Assembly (NCBI GenBank): GCA_963969345.1
Contig: OZ017769.1
Coordinates: 7,877,725-7,941,724, forward strand
DNA length: 64,000 nucleotides
Source: Turbatrix aceti
Lineage: Eukaryota; Nematoda; Chromadorea; Rhabditida; Panagrolaimidae
Reading direction: 5' to 3'
A program made the translations under genes and the position numbers. The notes beneath the pieces are model-generated. The model searched no databases. It was given only the letters and a program-made list of their open reading frames with translations, and was not told the DNA's origin. Shown piece by piece: positions 12,013-23,093 of this stretch; the first letter of the stretch is position 1; each line of letters begins with the position of its first letter.

Positions 12013-13133
12013 ATGAACGAGAACACGATGGCCGCAACCGGAGAACAAGCGGTCACGGCCTTGGTCCCGTTACAGGGACCGGTCCCATCCCAGGCCCCGA
12101 CCCAGGCACCGACCCAGGTAGAAGTACCGGCTCTGGCCCCGACCCACACCCCGACCCCGTCCCCGATACAAGTACCGGCTCCTGCTCCGGCCCCGGCACA
12201 AGTACCTGCTCCGGCCCCGGCTCCGGCCCCGGCCCCGGCCCCGGCACAAGTACAGGCCCCTAACGAAGCCCCGGCACCGGGAGCAACCGCCAACGAAGCG
12301 GTGACACAAGAGCAGGAGCCTCTCCTCGCAAAATCGCCTGCCGATCCCAGCTCAAAAATCAAAAAATTTCGTGACTATCTCCAAAAACGCGTCCGGAACA
12401 AATCGATGAGCCGAACGGCTGGCGTGGGCTTCAAGTCGCCTTCAAATCGAAGCCAGTCGACTTCGTCGTCCAAAAAGAACAGGATGCTCAACAGTATCTC
12501 GTCCAAATTCATACGCGCTGTCCGGCAGCAGGTCTCGCAAGAAAAGCCGGCCAGCCAGGTCCTCACCGTCGTCGACGAGCCACCCCAGGCGCCGGCGATG
12601 ATGCCCACATCGATACGCCACGTGCTGACCAAGCCCATGCGCATCGATCCAAAGCAGCTCGAAGCCTCGATGCGACGCAAGAATCGTCGCTACAGATTCT
12701 GGGACGTCGTGGCAACTTACGTTTTTGCCTTCTCCGTGCTAGCCTGCATTGTGGCTTCTGCCTGGGCGTGGTACGACATCTGGCGTCTCCACGTCTTCGT
12801 TGGACGAGAAAAAGCCTTCAAGCTGAACGGTAGATGGAACTTGGAAACCAGTCTCTGCTCCAATGGAGGAAAACAGGGGCTCATGAGCAGAAAAGGAGTG
12901 AGTGACTATGAAACTTCTGATCAAAGCTCCTGATAAATATTATGGATTTTCAGGTAGTTCCGGATTTGAGCGAGTGCGACATGCCGACGGATGGCGCTCA
13001 TCTGACGTGGAAGCCGTGGTCGAAATGCGTCCAGAAAAAAAAATTCAGAGTCCGTAAACTGCCACAAGACAATTTATCCGCACCTGTAATGTTTTCTGAC
13101 TTTTCGGAATTTGTGGAGTATGCTGATTGTTAA
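12013..13133 (+). CDS. Type II-like membrane protein with Ala/Pro repeat, 354 aa
   Basis: Exons 12013-12897 and 12954-13133, joined in phase 0 (donor GTGAGT, acceptor TTTTCAG). Residues about 15-95 are an Ala-Pro repeat (PAPAPAPAPA with Gln-Val spacers). A basic Ser/Arg-rich stretch with KKFRDYLQKRVRNKSMSR follows. One hydrophobic segment at about 241-263 (VVATYVFAFSVLACIVASAW) follows a very basic RRKNRRYRFW, so the N-terminus is probably cytoplasmic. The roughly 90-residue outer part has four cysteines and a WKPWSKC motif reminiscent of, but too degenerate to call, a thrombospondin type-1 repeat. Translation could start five codons later at 12028. An AATAAA overlaps the stop. No family recognised. 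Confidence 0.75.
12060..12260 (+). repeat. GC-rich Ala/Pro codon repeat
   Basis: Degenerate tandem array of CCGGCCC/CCGACCC hexamer-like units inside the 354-aa protein gene. All three minus-strand frames are also long and open here (Gly/Ala, Gly/Pro and Arg-rich), an artefact of the repeat. Confidence 0.8.
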
Positions 13134-13137
13134 TAAA
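13132..13137 (+). terminator. Candidate poly(A) signal overlapping stop codon
   Basis: AATAAA formed by the TAATAAA stop region of the 354-aa protein gene; a second AATAAA-like site lies at about 13198. Confidence 0.35.
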
Positions 13138-16012
13138 TTGTTGCAGTTTGTAATGAATTTAAAAAAGTTAAAAAAGTAAAAAATAATTATTTAAAAAAAT
13201 AAATATTTATTAAAATTCCTCACCGTTACTCACCAAAAAAACATTAATGTTGGCGCAAAAAAACCAACAAAAACAAATGGATTACTCAAAGTTGAAATGT
13301 TTTTTGGAGCTTTGAATTCCGTAAAGCAATTTTAAATGGCTCTACGTGACCTGTCATTAAATGTCCGTTTGGGAAAAACATTTTTTAGCACTTCCTGGCA
13401 TTGTCTTGGTATTTTTTAAAAAATCAAAAATCTCTTGTTTATGACCATTTTTTTAATGCTATTTTTTAGATTTTTCAAAGAGATTCAATTTTTTAAAGTT
13501 ATTTTTAAGTAATTTTTTTGAGTTTTTAAAACGATTCAATTTTTTTCAAAAACGGTTGTGTTATGATTGCTTTATTTCTTTTGTCCTTTATTCGCTGTCA
13601 AAATTGTGTTATATTTGTTTTCCTAAATTACCAAGAAAAAAATCTATTTTCCACATAAAAAGTTTTTGAAGTTCAGTTTTACGGAACAGGCATGACAAGT
13701 TGTGGGGGTGGAAAACTTTCGCGTGTCTTCTCCGAAAAAAAAGAGAGAGGGGGTTTGCAACCTTTGCTCTTATTTATTTAGAACTTGGCATTGTGACAGA
13801 AGCCGAGATTCGACGCTTTTCCGAAAATCAGGCATGCTGTCCTTGCAAGACTGCTGTCGTCTAAATTTAGTTGCATCGCCTTTTTGATAGCCCTTCTCCT
13901 TGTCCGGGCTGTGAATTGAAATTGAATCAATCTGCACCGCACATGATGTTTTTCGGTTCGGCTTCATGATGCATTTGTGACCTTTTAGATTTTTTTTATC
14001 TTTGACATGAGGAGGCCATTTTTGGCATTTCTCGACCTTAAGCTCAGGGTTTTTTTTCACCTGTTTGTGCTTTGTTCAATTGCCAAAAAATACTTCCGAT
14101 GCACGTATAAAGTTGTTTTTATCAGGTGTATTTTTCTAGCTCATTGGCGACTCTTGAGCGGTATTTTTGTTCGTTCAAATGTGCAAATTTTGCTTTTTGA
14201 TTCGATTTTGTATGTTTGGATCCGACGATTGCCTTTTTTGGTAATGTTTGGAATATTTTAGTTAAACCCAAAAATTTATTTTCTGGTGTTTGTAATTTTC
14301 AATTTTTTTCATCACCCTGCATTTTTTGTATCTCCATTTTTTTGTTTTTCACAAAAAAAGACACGTCAACCTCTGAACTCATAAAAGTCCGTTTTGATTA
14401 CCCCTACCCTTCAGGAAACCCAACATCTAGTATCTATCTAATTTGCCTGTGGTCTGGAGAGAGAAAATTGATACAAAAAAATAATATTTGTAATGTCGCA
14501 TGCTCTGACTGACACAAACAAATAATATTTATACATGTCACAAAATTAAGGTTTTTTTCTTTTCTTCGCTCATGCGTCCTTCCTTTCCGAGTGCTTGTTT
14601 GAAAGTGTCTGAACAAGTTTCTACATAGCCAGACACCTAACAACCCTTCGAAAAGATTTGTTAGGCAAAATCCTGAAATTGAGAGTTACGATACACTGAC
14701 CTAACAATTTGCCAAACCGATGTGAGAGGTCGTTGGGTCCATAAAGCAAGACATCTCTGACGAGGCTGGTTGAAAAGTAACCAACTCGCCCAGTCAGTCA
14801 CGCACACGCCTGAAGCGCCCAGTTTTTGTCAGCACGCTGTCAGAAGCATTGCCTGGGCCAGGGGCACTTTTTGGGGTCGTTGTCTGTCCACTGCGATCAC
14901 CTTGGAAGGGGCAACGGTGTCTCATAGCCCTGTAGAGCAGTCTGATCTCTTTGACTTGTGTTTTGTCTGTTTTGAGCGTGCTTTTAATTAAAATTAAATA
15001 CTTTTTTACGCATTGTTTACTGTATTTCACTTTTTTTTTGTTTTCGGCAAAAAAATAAGGAAGAAGATACAAAACAAGTGCCGAAACGAAACGGACTTTT
15101 TTGTGAGCACCGTCATTGTTTTTTTTTGTTTTTGTCCTGAGTTTGAAGGTTGTTGCTCAAATTAACCGCGCCGAGTGAGTGTCATGCCCAATTGCACAGC
15201 TTTGTAATTTATTTGTTATTCGACAAAAATTTTGTTTGCAACTTTTCGGTTGGGTCTTTGTTTTAGACAACTGATGACTGTGTTTGTATGTATTTAAATT
15301 GCATTTGACGCAATTTGTGTGTATGTACGATGGAAAAATCTGACATTAACACTGTTGTAAATAAAAAAAATTAAATTTTGAACATTTTTGTGTAAAAATT
15401 CCTAATTTAGTTTTTTGTCAGGTGCGTAGAGCTTTACGAGATTTATTTATTTCAAAGAAACTCGTTAGAGTGCTCCGTGTTTTTTCTTTTCGAAAATAAA
15501 AAAAACAGTAGCGGTAGACAAGCGTGCTATTTTCGACATGCGCCGTTCACTTTTCTTTTTATCATCATCACCAACCGTGACTAAGTGCCATTTGTCGCTT
15601 GGCAGTGCCCTTGTGTGGTCCAGGAACGCTCAATGCCTTTTTTGCGTGCTACTGGATGATGCTTTTTATACACATGTATCAATTACGATGGATGCCTTAT
15701 GCTGGTTTTTTTCTTTGCTTTTTTGGTCGTCATTTTTCTGTTCTTGCAAGAACAACGAAAAATTCTTGCTTCTGACCAATGAGTATATTTTTGGGAGGGA
15801 AGATGATTTGAATGGTTTCTAAACAAGAGATTATTTATTTATTCGCTCCCGCCAGTTTGAATTGAATAAACGGGATGGAATTTCGCCGAGATTTCATGCC
15901 AATTTGTTATTCTCATTTGCTCTTTTGTTCTGCAAACATTTATCCTGATAAAATAAACGGGTATGTTTTACGTATCTGCACTCTTGGCCCCGTAGGACAT
16001 GACGTTGAGGGG

Positions 16013-16049
16013 GCTGATGAATGTTTTTTTACTCTTTTTATTCATCAGC
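16013..16049. repeat. Short inverted repeat
   Basis: Arms GCTGATGAAT (16013-16022) and ATTCATCAGC (16040-16049) around a T-rich 17-nt loop. Function unknown; may be chance. Confidence 0.4.
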
Positions 16050-19000
16050 ATTCATCGGGGCTCCAATTAATAATCAACAAACAACAAATAATTTTTTGTA
16101 GCATTCTGTCATAGTTTAGGACGATGATTCATGCATGTATGCACAGTTTGATCAAAGCTTCTGATAAATTGAATTTTCGGGTGGAGGAAGGCAACAATCA
16201 ATCTTCCGTAGGTTGTTTAGGCCAGCTGATCCAAAATCCGGCATAAATATAAAATCCGAGCACAAACAAGTGAAATTCACCAAACTCCGATCAAAGGAAC
16301 GAACCCTCAACGATGAGCGGAAGGAACAACTTGTGACCGACGCTAGAACTTCTGGGTTACGGGTGACAGCCAAGTGTAAACAGGGTTCGGAGAGGCACAT
16401 GTCTCCTGCATCTTTGGCTGGCGTTCCAGCAGTTATCTTCTCCTCAGTCACCAAAGGTTATTATTTTTAGAACGTTCTTTTTTCCGAACATTGCAAATTC
16501 TATCAAAATTAAAAAAAACAGCCCGGTCTATTTTTTCTCTTGTTTTTTACACAAAAATAAAAACAAAGATGATTTTTGTTTCTTGATGAATACTAAAAAA
16601 CGTGGCCACAGATACGGCAACATTTGGGGCTTCAATTGGCCATCCAAATTTTGTTTGTTTATTTGCAAATTTATTGGCTCAAATGACGCACGTTGCTGAA
16701 TTAGTTTTATTTTTTTTCTGGTCGTCTGACAATGGCATGAGAATGTGCAACGTGCTTTATTTACCACTTGACGCTTCCTGCAAAGATCTCTGTTGCCTCG
16801 GACAGTTCGTTTCTTCGCTTTTCTGCGCTTAACAACATTCTGAAATGCATAAACTAATTAACCCGCGTAATGGACAGAAATTAAGAGCCATTCCTTACTT
16901 TGTGGGGGTCTGCGTGATACTTGCCGCGGTCGTCACTACCGGGCGAATGGCGTGCATTTTGATCCGTCGAAGTTACGACACTCCTGATGTCATAACTATG
17001 CACGCCCCAAAAATAGTTGTTTTTCCATTGTGACGTGTTTTTTTGACGGAGAAAGAAGCAAAATCCAAGTTTATCGGTTTTTGTGCCATCGCGGTCATGC
17101 TCGATTGCTTTTATCGTTCGATGAATTCCTAAATGTCGTTGTGATTCATTTTTGTTTTCTAGATGTAAACAGATTTCAAGTCGCGTGGAACAGACCGGAA
17201 AAGGACGCTTTTAATCCACCGTACACACCTGTTGCCTGATCCGGCAAACAGGATGCAGAGGAGCGAGTCTAAGATGTTTTCTGGCGTTGGAAAGTTTTGA
17301 TTTCCGTTTCTCTCTTGGAATGCCGACTTCAGTTATTTTTGCCATTTTTTGGTTCATCGAAAAAATAGTTTTTTGATTCGTTTTATCATGTTTTTGTTTA
17401 TGTTTTTTTTATGTTTTTGATTGTTCCAGGTAATAATCACATAGTCATGCGCTACTTTTTCCATTTCCCCTGAAACATGCAATTACGATACCTCCACGGA
17501 CATACTTTTTTTGCCCACCTTTTTTTGTTGAAGGCACTCCAATGATTCACAAATGCGATGAGTTCGTTTTCTGTTGACAACCCATTTTTTGTGTTTTCAT
17601 CGAAGCTGCCAATTTTTCTACCGAACGAGGTGCGTGTGCAGAAATTGGTCAAAAACCAACCTATGAACGAACGAACGCGTTTTGTTGATCCCAAAATATA
17701 AAAACATGCCTTACACCAATTATTCAAAAATTCAAATTTTTTTAAATTAATTAAAATCGCACAAGACAACTTTTCAACAATATTTACTACATCCGATTTG
17801 TAAAACAACTCCCGTTTCCAGCGTAGGAGTACCGCATGGCATGAATCACTCGCATATGTGTTGCCATTGAGTCTTTGCTTCGTAAAATGCCTCCACCATT
17901 CATTCTCAGGGGGCGAAGAACGAAAGGGTGTCACGTTCTAATTTTAGTGCTCCTCCTCGTCCTATTTAGTTAGCTATGCAGAGTTTTAGCGTGCAGAGAG
18001 GTAACGTAACATCTTTGGGTTTGGCAGAAATTTTAGTCGTAATCTGCATCGTTTGCCGGCAGTTAGAGAGGCACTTTTGTTTTATGCACTTACCGTAGCC
18101 TGCTTTTTGCGAGGGCGAACTTGCATTTTCTAATTTCTCAAATGCGAAGAAATTGTTTCTGATTTTTTGCTACCAGCCGAAATTTTTTTTTTGGTTGCCA
18201 AGTTTAGGGTCGCGCCCTGTTTTGGTTGGTCACGATGCCGTTGTCGTCGGTCGAAGAACGATAAAATGCATAAATGCCTTTGAAAAAATACGAGCTACTA
18301 TAAAAAACGTTTTGGGTTGAGACTTTTTGCTTTAATTTTTTTTCTCGACGTTGAATACATTGCAGCCACCAATGGCAAATTAAATAAACATTTATGTTAA
18401 AGATCACTTTGCTGTTTTTTTAACTGGAAAATAAAATAAATAATTTTAAATAAACTAATTTAAAAAAATTCTAGAAACATGCTTGCTAATTTTTTTTTCT
18501 TTTTTCAGTGCCCTTGCATCTTTGATGTCCTTGAAACTCGGCTTTAGGTACCAAAAAGCGGCTCAAGGTCTTCCGAATTCGACCCATCGGGGTCAAATGA
18601 CGGCACAGATGAGCTTAGATGCTTTACGATTATCTCACGTCATCCGTGATTTTCAGCAGTGCTCCGCGATAGCGTTTCGTTGACGTTAGCGTAACTCGGG
18701 AAGCCTTATCGTTAGTTTTGCGATGCTATCGGTCCAGTCGACTAATGTTCGAACAAAGCGACTTCAAATGCCCTTTTTAGGATCAAAGAGCGCTTAAAAA
18801 CCGTTTATTGACCTGATAGATTTCAAATTAAATTTTTTAAAAGATACCTAGGTGCATTGGAAGCTCTGCGGATTAACGCTCTGCAGGCCGCATCTATCAC
18901 TTCCATCTGCAGCCTCTTCCACTCGCGCCGCTGCCGCTCTCCGTCGATGCTATCTATCGTGGCACCCCTACGTCTTTACGCCTAACTACATTAACGCCTT

Positions 19001-22000
19001 TTTAATGCAAATTGAACATTTGATGCCCGCAGGCTCGCTTGTGTAGTCCGGCGCGCGCGTGCACGTTGTTGCCTTGTTGGCCAGCCATGGCACGAGCCTG
19101 CCGCCTGCCGAGCGCAGATTCTTGCGCAGCACCGCACCCCGGGTCACGGGGCCGGACGCTGCGGGAACGAGAGGGAAGTGTTGTGTTGCTTTTTTTAACG
19201 CATGAGCGTGTTTTTTTTAACAATTTAAATTTTTAGTTTCCTTCCTTTTCTTTTTTTTCCTTTTTTTAGGCACGTTTGACAGAAAGAATTTTGGAACGGG
19301 TAAAATAATGGCATACATTTTGTTTCAATTCTTAGAGACTCATTAAATTATGGGGATTATGGAAAGAAAAAAATTCCTGGTTGCATGTTATGCGAAAAAA
19401 AGTGCGAATTGCAGTTCTTTTCATTCCTGGCCGGTGTCGACAGACTACTCGGGGTCCTAGGCGCTGACATAGGCACACACGCACCTATTGTCGTGCCACA
19501 TGTATGTACAATACTTGGCGTTCGTAATTAACGCTGATAGGTGCAGGACGGTGAATGAGAGGGGAGGAATGGCCGGAACTCTGACATCAGAACCCAACAA
19601 CAAGACCGTGTTCGAAAAAAATGTGAATTAAGGCATTAATTCTCAGTCACTTCAAAATGACCTCTTTTGCGTCGTAAATAGTTCCAATCAAAAGATACCT
19701 GTCGTAACTGTTACCTCTATAAAAATACACATTCAATGCCTTTTTGACGTCTGATGTGCTCATTTATTTTTTTTCCATTTTTTTCAAATGCGCCATCGAT
19801 TTTGCCAACATTTTTGTCCAGGTAATTTTTACTTCTTACCTTTTCCTTGTGTATATGTATTTTTGTACATCTTGCGTGTACGTACAACTTTTGCACCAAA
19901 TAAAGTGCTAAAAAGTCATTAATTTATGATTAAATTTTTTTGCACGCAAAACTTAGTACAATATTTATGGCTGGACGAACGGATTCTATTTCGGAACTCT
20001 CGCCTGTGGATAATTAACTTACATAGATCTGGGGCTGTATTACGTCTGCGAGGTGCGATAAGCATAATGGAATTGGATTGGATTGGGCGAGGCATTACGT
20101 AATCATCGCTACTATAGCGTTGACGAACGATTAAAGTTGTCTCATTTTTGAGATTTTTTTGTTTTTCCAACGGATTAGGATTGTTTTTTACGGCATCTCT
20201 TTTGTTCTAAGGGGATTCGAATCTCCTCCGTGGTTGTGGTTTAATCCGGGAGGGGGTAGGTAAGCAGGACGGCAGCTTTGATGACAGTTAGGTGCCGTGC
20301 AAAAAATAAAGGACTGGCAGGGTTACCTGTCGGGTGCCTACTTTATTTTAGTTTGATGCAAGGTGTTTTTAGTCTCGGTTTGGTTTTTTTAACTACTTTA
20401 CTCGCGTGATTAAGTTACGATCTCGTGGAATGCGCAAATTGCAGGTAACATGAGTTTTTTCGGAATTTGAAAGGTGTACGTAACTGTTATTTGTGTTTGT
20501 GAATTTGTCAAATCCAAAAACAAACTCCAGAAATTTTTTTTTTCAAAAGTCGAAAAGTCATTTACGTTTCAACAACTTTGGTACCAAAAATTTGTTTCGT
20601 AATAAAAAAGTAATGTTTCTATTTAATTGACAGTTTGTACCAGAACAAATGCATCTTTGCAGAAAGCCATTTCCCCCCGGGTTTGATTCAGCAAATCACC
20701 GCGTTCTCACATACATAAATTTTCCACAAGGAGATGCGAAGTTGAAGACACAGCTCAGCTCTATCATCCATCGTCGGAGGTGGTGGGGGAGTCCCTACTC
20801 GTCTCTTCCTCGAGACACTCGTCTGCTCGCTTGACTGCAGCTATTACTAATCGGTGCCGCGTTAATTAATTGCGCTGTATGTATTCTTATTTATTTCTTA
20901 CCACATTTTTTTTTCTCTTCTCTTCTCTCTTTTTTTTCGCTAAAGACGGCGTAATCTCATTTTTTTTGTCATTTGCGGTATTTCACCGCAAATGTCTCGA
21001 GGTGGTGGCATTAACATCGACGGCATTAGCAAAAGCAATCTCGACCGGCAACCTAATTCGTTGTCCTTCCTCGCTTGATTAGTTGGACATAATCTCCTTC
21101 TCGTCGACGACCCCAACTTCAATGGGACCTACGGTAGACTCGATTGAAAATGAACTAACTAACTCCCTACGGTACTTTTGTTGTGCTACGTTTTTTGGAC
21201 TTTCTACATATCGGACGCCGAGGCACTAATGACTTCTTCGTAGTCATTGGTCGAATTAATCGTAAATAGGGACGTGATAAGTCTTACGCGGAAAGAGTTA
21301 GTTCAGGGTGCGGAAATTCATAACCACTTGTACAGATGTGTATCATGTCCTTGTGTGGGGCGTATTCATTTTTTCTAATTTATGAAAAAAAAGATTAGTC
21401 AGAATGAGAATGTTTACACACATTTGGTCGTCGGATCTTGATCGGAGCAACTTTTGTTTTTTCGGAAACGCAAAAAAGTTCAATTGTCCAACTTTTTATA
21501 CTTTTGATTGAAATGCTTTCAAAATTTATAACAAATTTCATATGCTTTATGCTTCGTTATGTCCGTTGCTTCCAGTTCGTTGTTTTTCAGGGGCACCAGG
21601 TCGCCAACTTTCACTACATGTTTGGTCTTTTTTCGGTGACGTTGGTTCCTGTTTTATGTTTTCTGTTCTAATGCAGTTTTGTGAGTTGCAAGGATCTACA
21701 AAGTTTTTTAATTTTTTTTCGAAAAACAACACTCAACACTTGTTTGGAGGAGAAAAAAAAGTTGACGTATCATGCGTGCGTGTAGATAAATGCATTTTGT
21801 TGCTCGGCTCATTTTCATTTTTGTTGCTGCCATGAATAATTATTTATTTTAAATAGTATCCGAGGTTGGTGGCAAAGCTTTGAAGGGTTGTTGGATGTTG
21901 GATGTGTTTACGGTGGTAAATCAAAAGTTTTGTAGATGCGCGTTTCACGTGATCGGATGTAACGCATTCAAAAGCCGTAAAAAGCCACTCAAGTCGGATT

Positions 22001-22031
22001 ATTTTTGAGTACATGTTCGTTTTTGGGTTTG

Positions 22032-22062
22032 CCTGACAAAGCGTGTCGCGTGCTTTGTCAGG
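22032..22062. repeat. Perfect 11-bp hairpin
   Basis: CCTGACAAAGC, 9-nt spacer GTGTCGCGT, then GCTTTGTCAGG, an exact inverted repeat. The stem is too short for a typical microRNA precursor. It may be a protein-binding palindrome in the upstream region of the tetraspan gene. Confidence 0.5.
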
Positions 22063-23093
22063 TGACACGTGCCGAGTGCCGCGCCTTTTGTTTTTAAAAA
22101 ATCGCAAATCACGTAACCCAAAGGCTTAGTAACAGTTTGTTGCGTGTCGGTGTGGTCTGGAGAATTGTAAATATTTTTGTCGTTTTTTTCCTGCTTTTTT
22201 GTATTTAGGTTGACAAATACAAAAGTTGCGCTACGTTCTGTCTTGAAATTAACGTGAATAATCGTAGTTCTACGGGGTCGGTTGTCCAAGTAAGTATAAT
22301 ACTAAATCAGTTTGTCATTTCTTCCTGCAGTTTTCATATTCCATGACGTTTTCAAATGCCGACTGCATTAAAAAATCTAGATTTCAATCTGATTCTTAGA
22401 ATTATTGGAACTTTGGTTCCAGCGAGGTTTCGAGTGATGCCATCTTTCCGGAAGTGTCGCCAAATGTGTCCAACACTCGTTAATCTGCAAAGAGTGCAGC
22501 ACTACCTCCAATCAGTTATTCCCAAACGTGCGTGACTGTGGCACTTGTGTCTTCACACCGGTTGGCACGAATTTCTCTTTTTTTTGCCCAAATACGGTTA
22601 CAATGTTTCTTACGTGTCCATTTTGGGGTAAATCGCCGTCTTGTGTTGCCCAGAGAACGCGCGAGGCCTCGTGTCGCGTGATGTAACGTAATTTGGCGAC
22701 TGCGATTTGATGTGATGGCCGGCACGGGCTGCTGGCATGGCTAATGACATACATACATCCTCCTCCACCCCTCCACCCCCTGCAAGCCCGCAGTGGCCCT
22801 CCGTGACCCTTCCCGCGCCCATGTCAAATGTCTTTGTGTGCCTTTGTTTGTGTGTGAATAATTTGGGGCTTCTAGGAACGTGTGAGTAGGCGAGTGCACT
22901 CTCTCAACCGTTACCTCGGCCCATCACGACGAGACTACTCGGCGCTGCTGCTCCCTCTCGACTCGACGGGAGCAAAGACCAATACAGAGTTGAACGGCAT
23001 GAACCTGGTCATCGCCGGTATCATCTGTGTCTGACTGGCTGCTGGCGGTGCTTGTGGTGCTACCGGCGTGGTCAATCGGCTAACAACACGCAG

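Larger units (their letters stand above)
13134..23093. other. 10-kb stretch with no recognisable gene
   Basis: Mostly A/T-rich with poly-T and poly-A runs. Local GC-rich patches at 18880-19170, 19430-19560, 20650-20830 and 22620-22960 have no consistent ORF with splice sites. Short ORFs are scattered on both strands and look random. It could be intergenic or a very long 5' intron of the tetraspan gene starting near 23094. Confidence 0.5.

Noticed and set aside
11991..12362. Minus-strand Ala/Gly and Gly/Pro open frames over the Ala/Pro repeat
   Set aside because: They are shadows of the hexamer-like codon repeat in the plus-strand gene.
12914..16175. Similar phrase TGATCAAAGCTYCTGATAAA at 12919 and 16151
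   Set aside because: About 25 bp only, with unrelated flanks; likely chance or a very old repeat, not a duplicated exon.
20195..20245. Possible tRNA T-arm (GATTCGAATC context)
   Set aside because: The stem does not pair properly and no A box or acceptor stem lies at the right distance on either strand; the palindrome ATTCGAAT explains the likeness.
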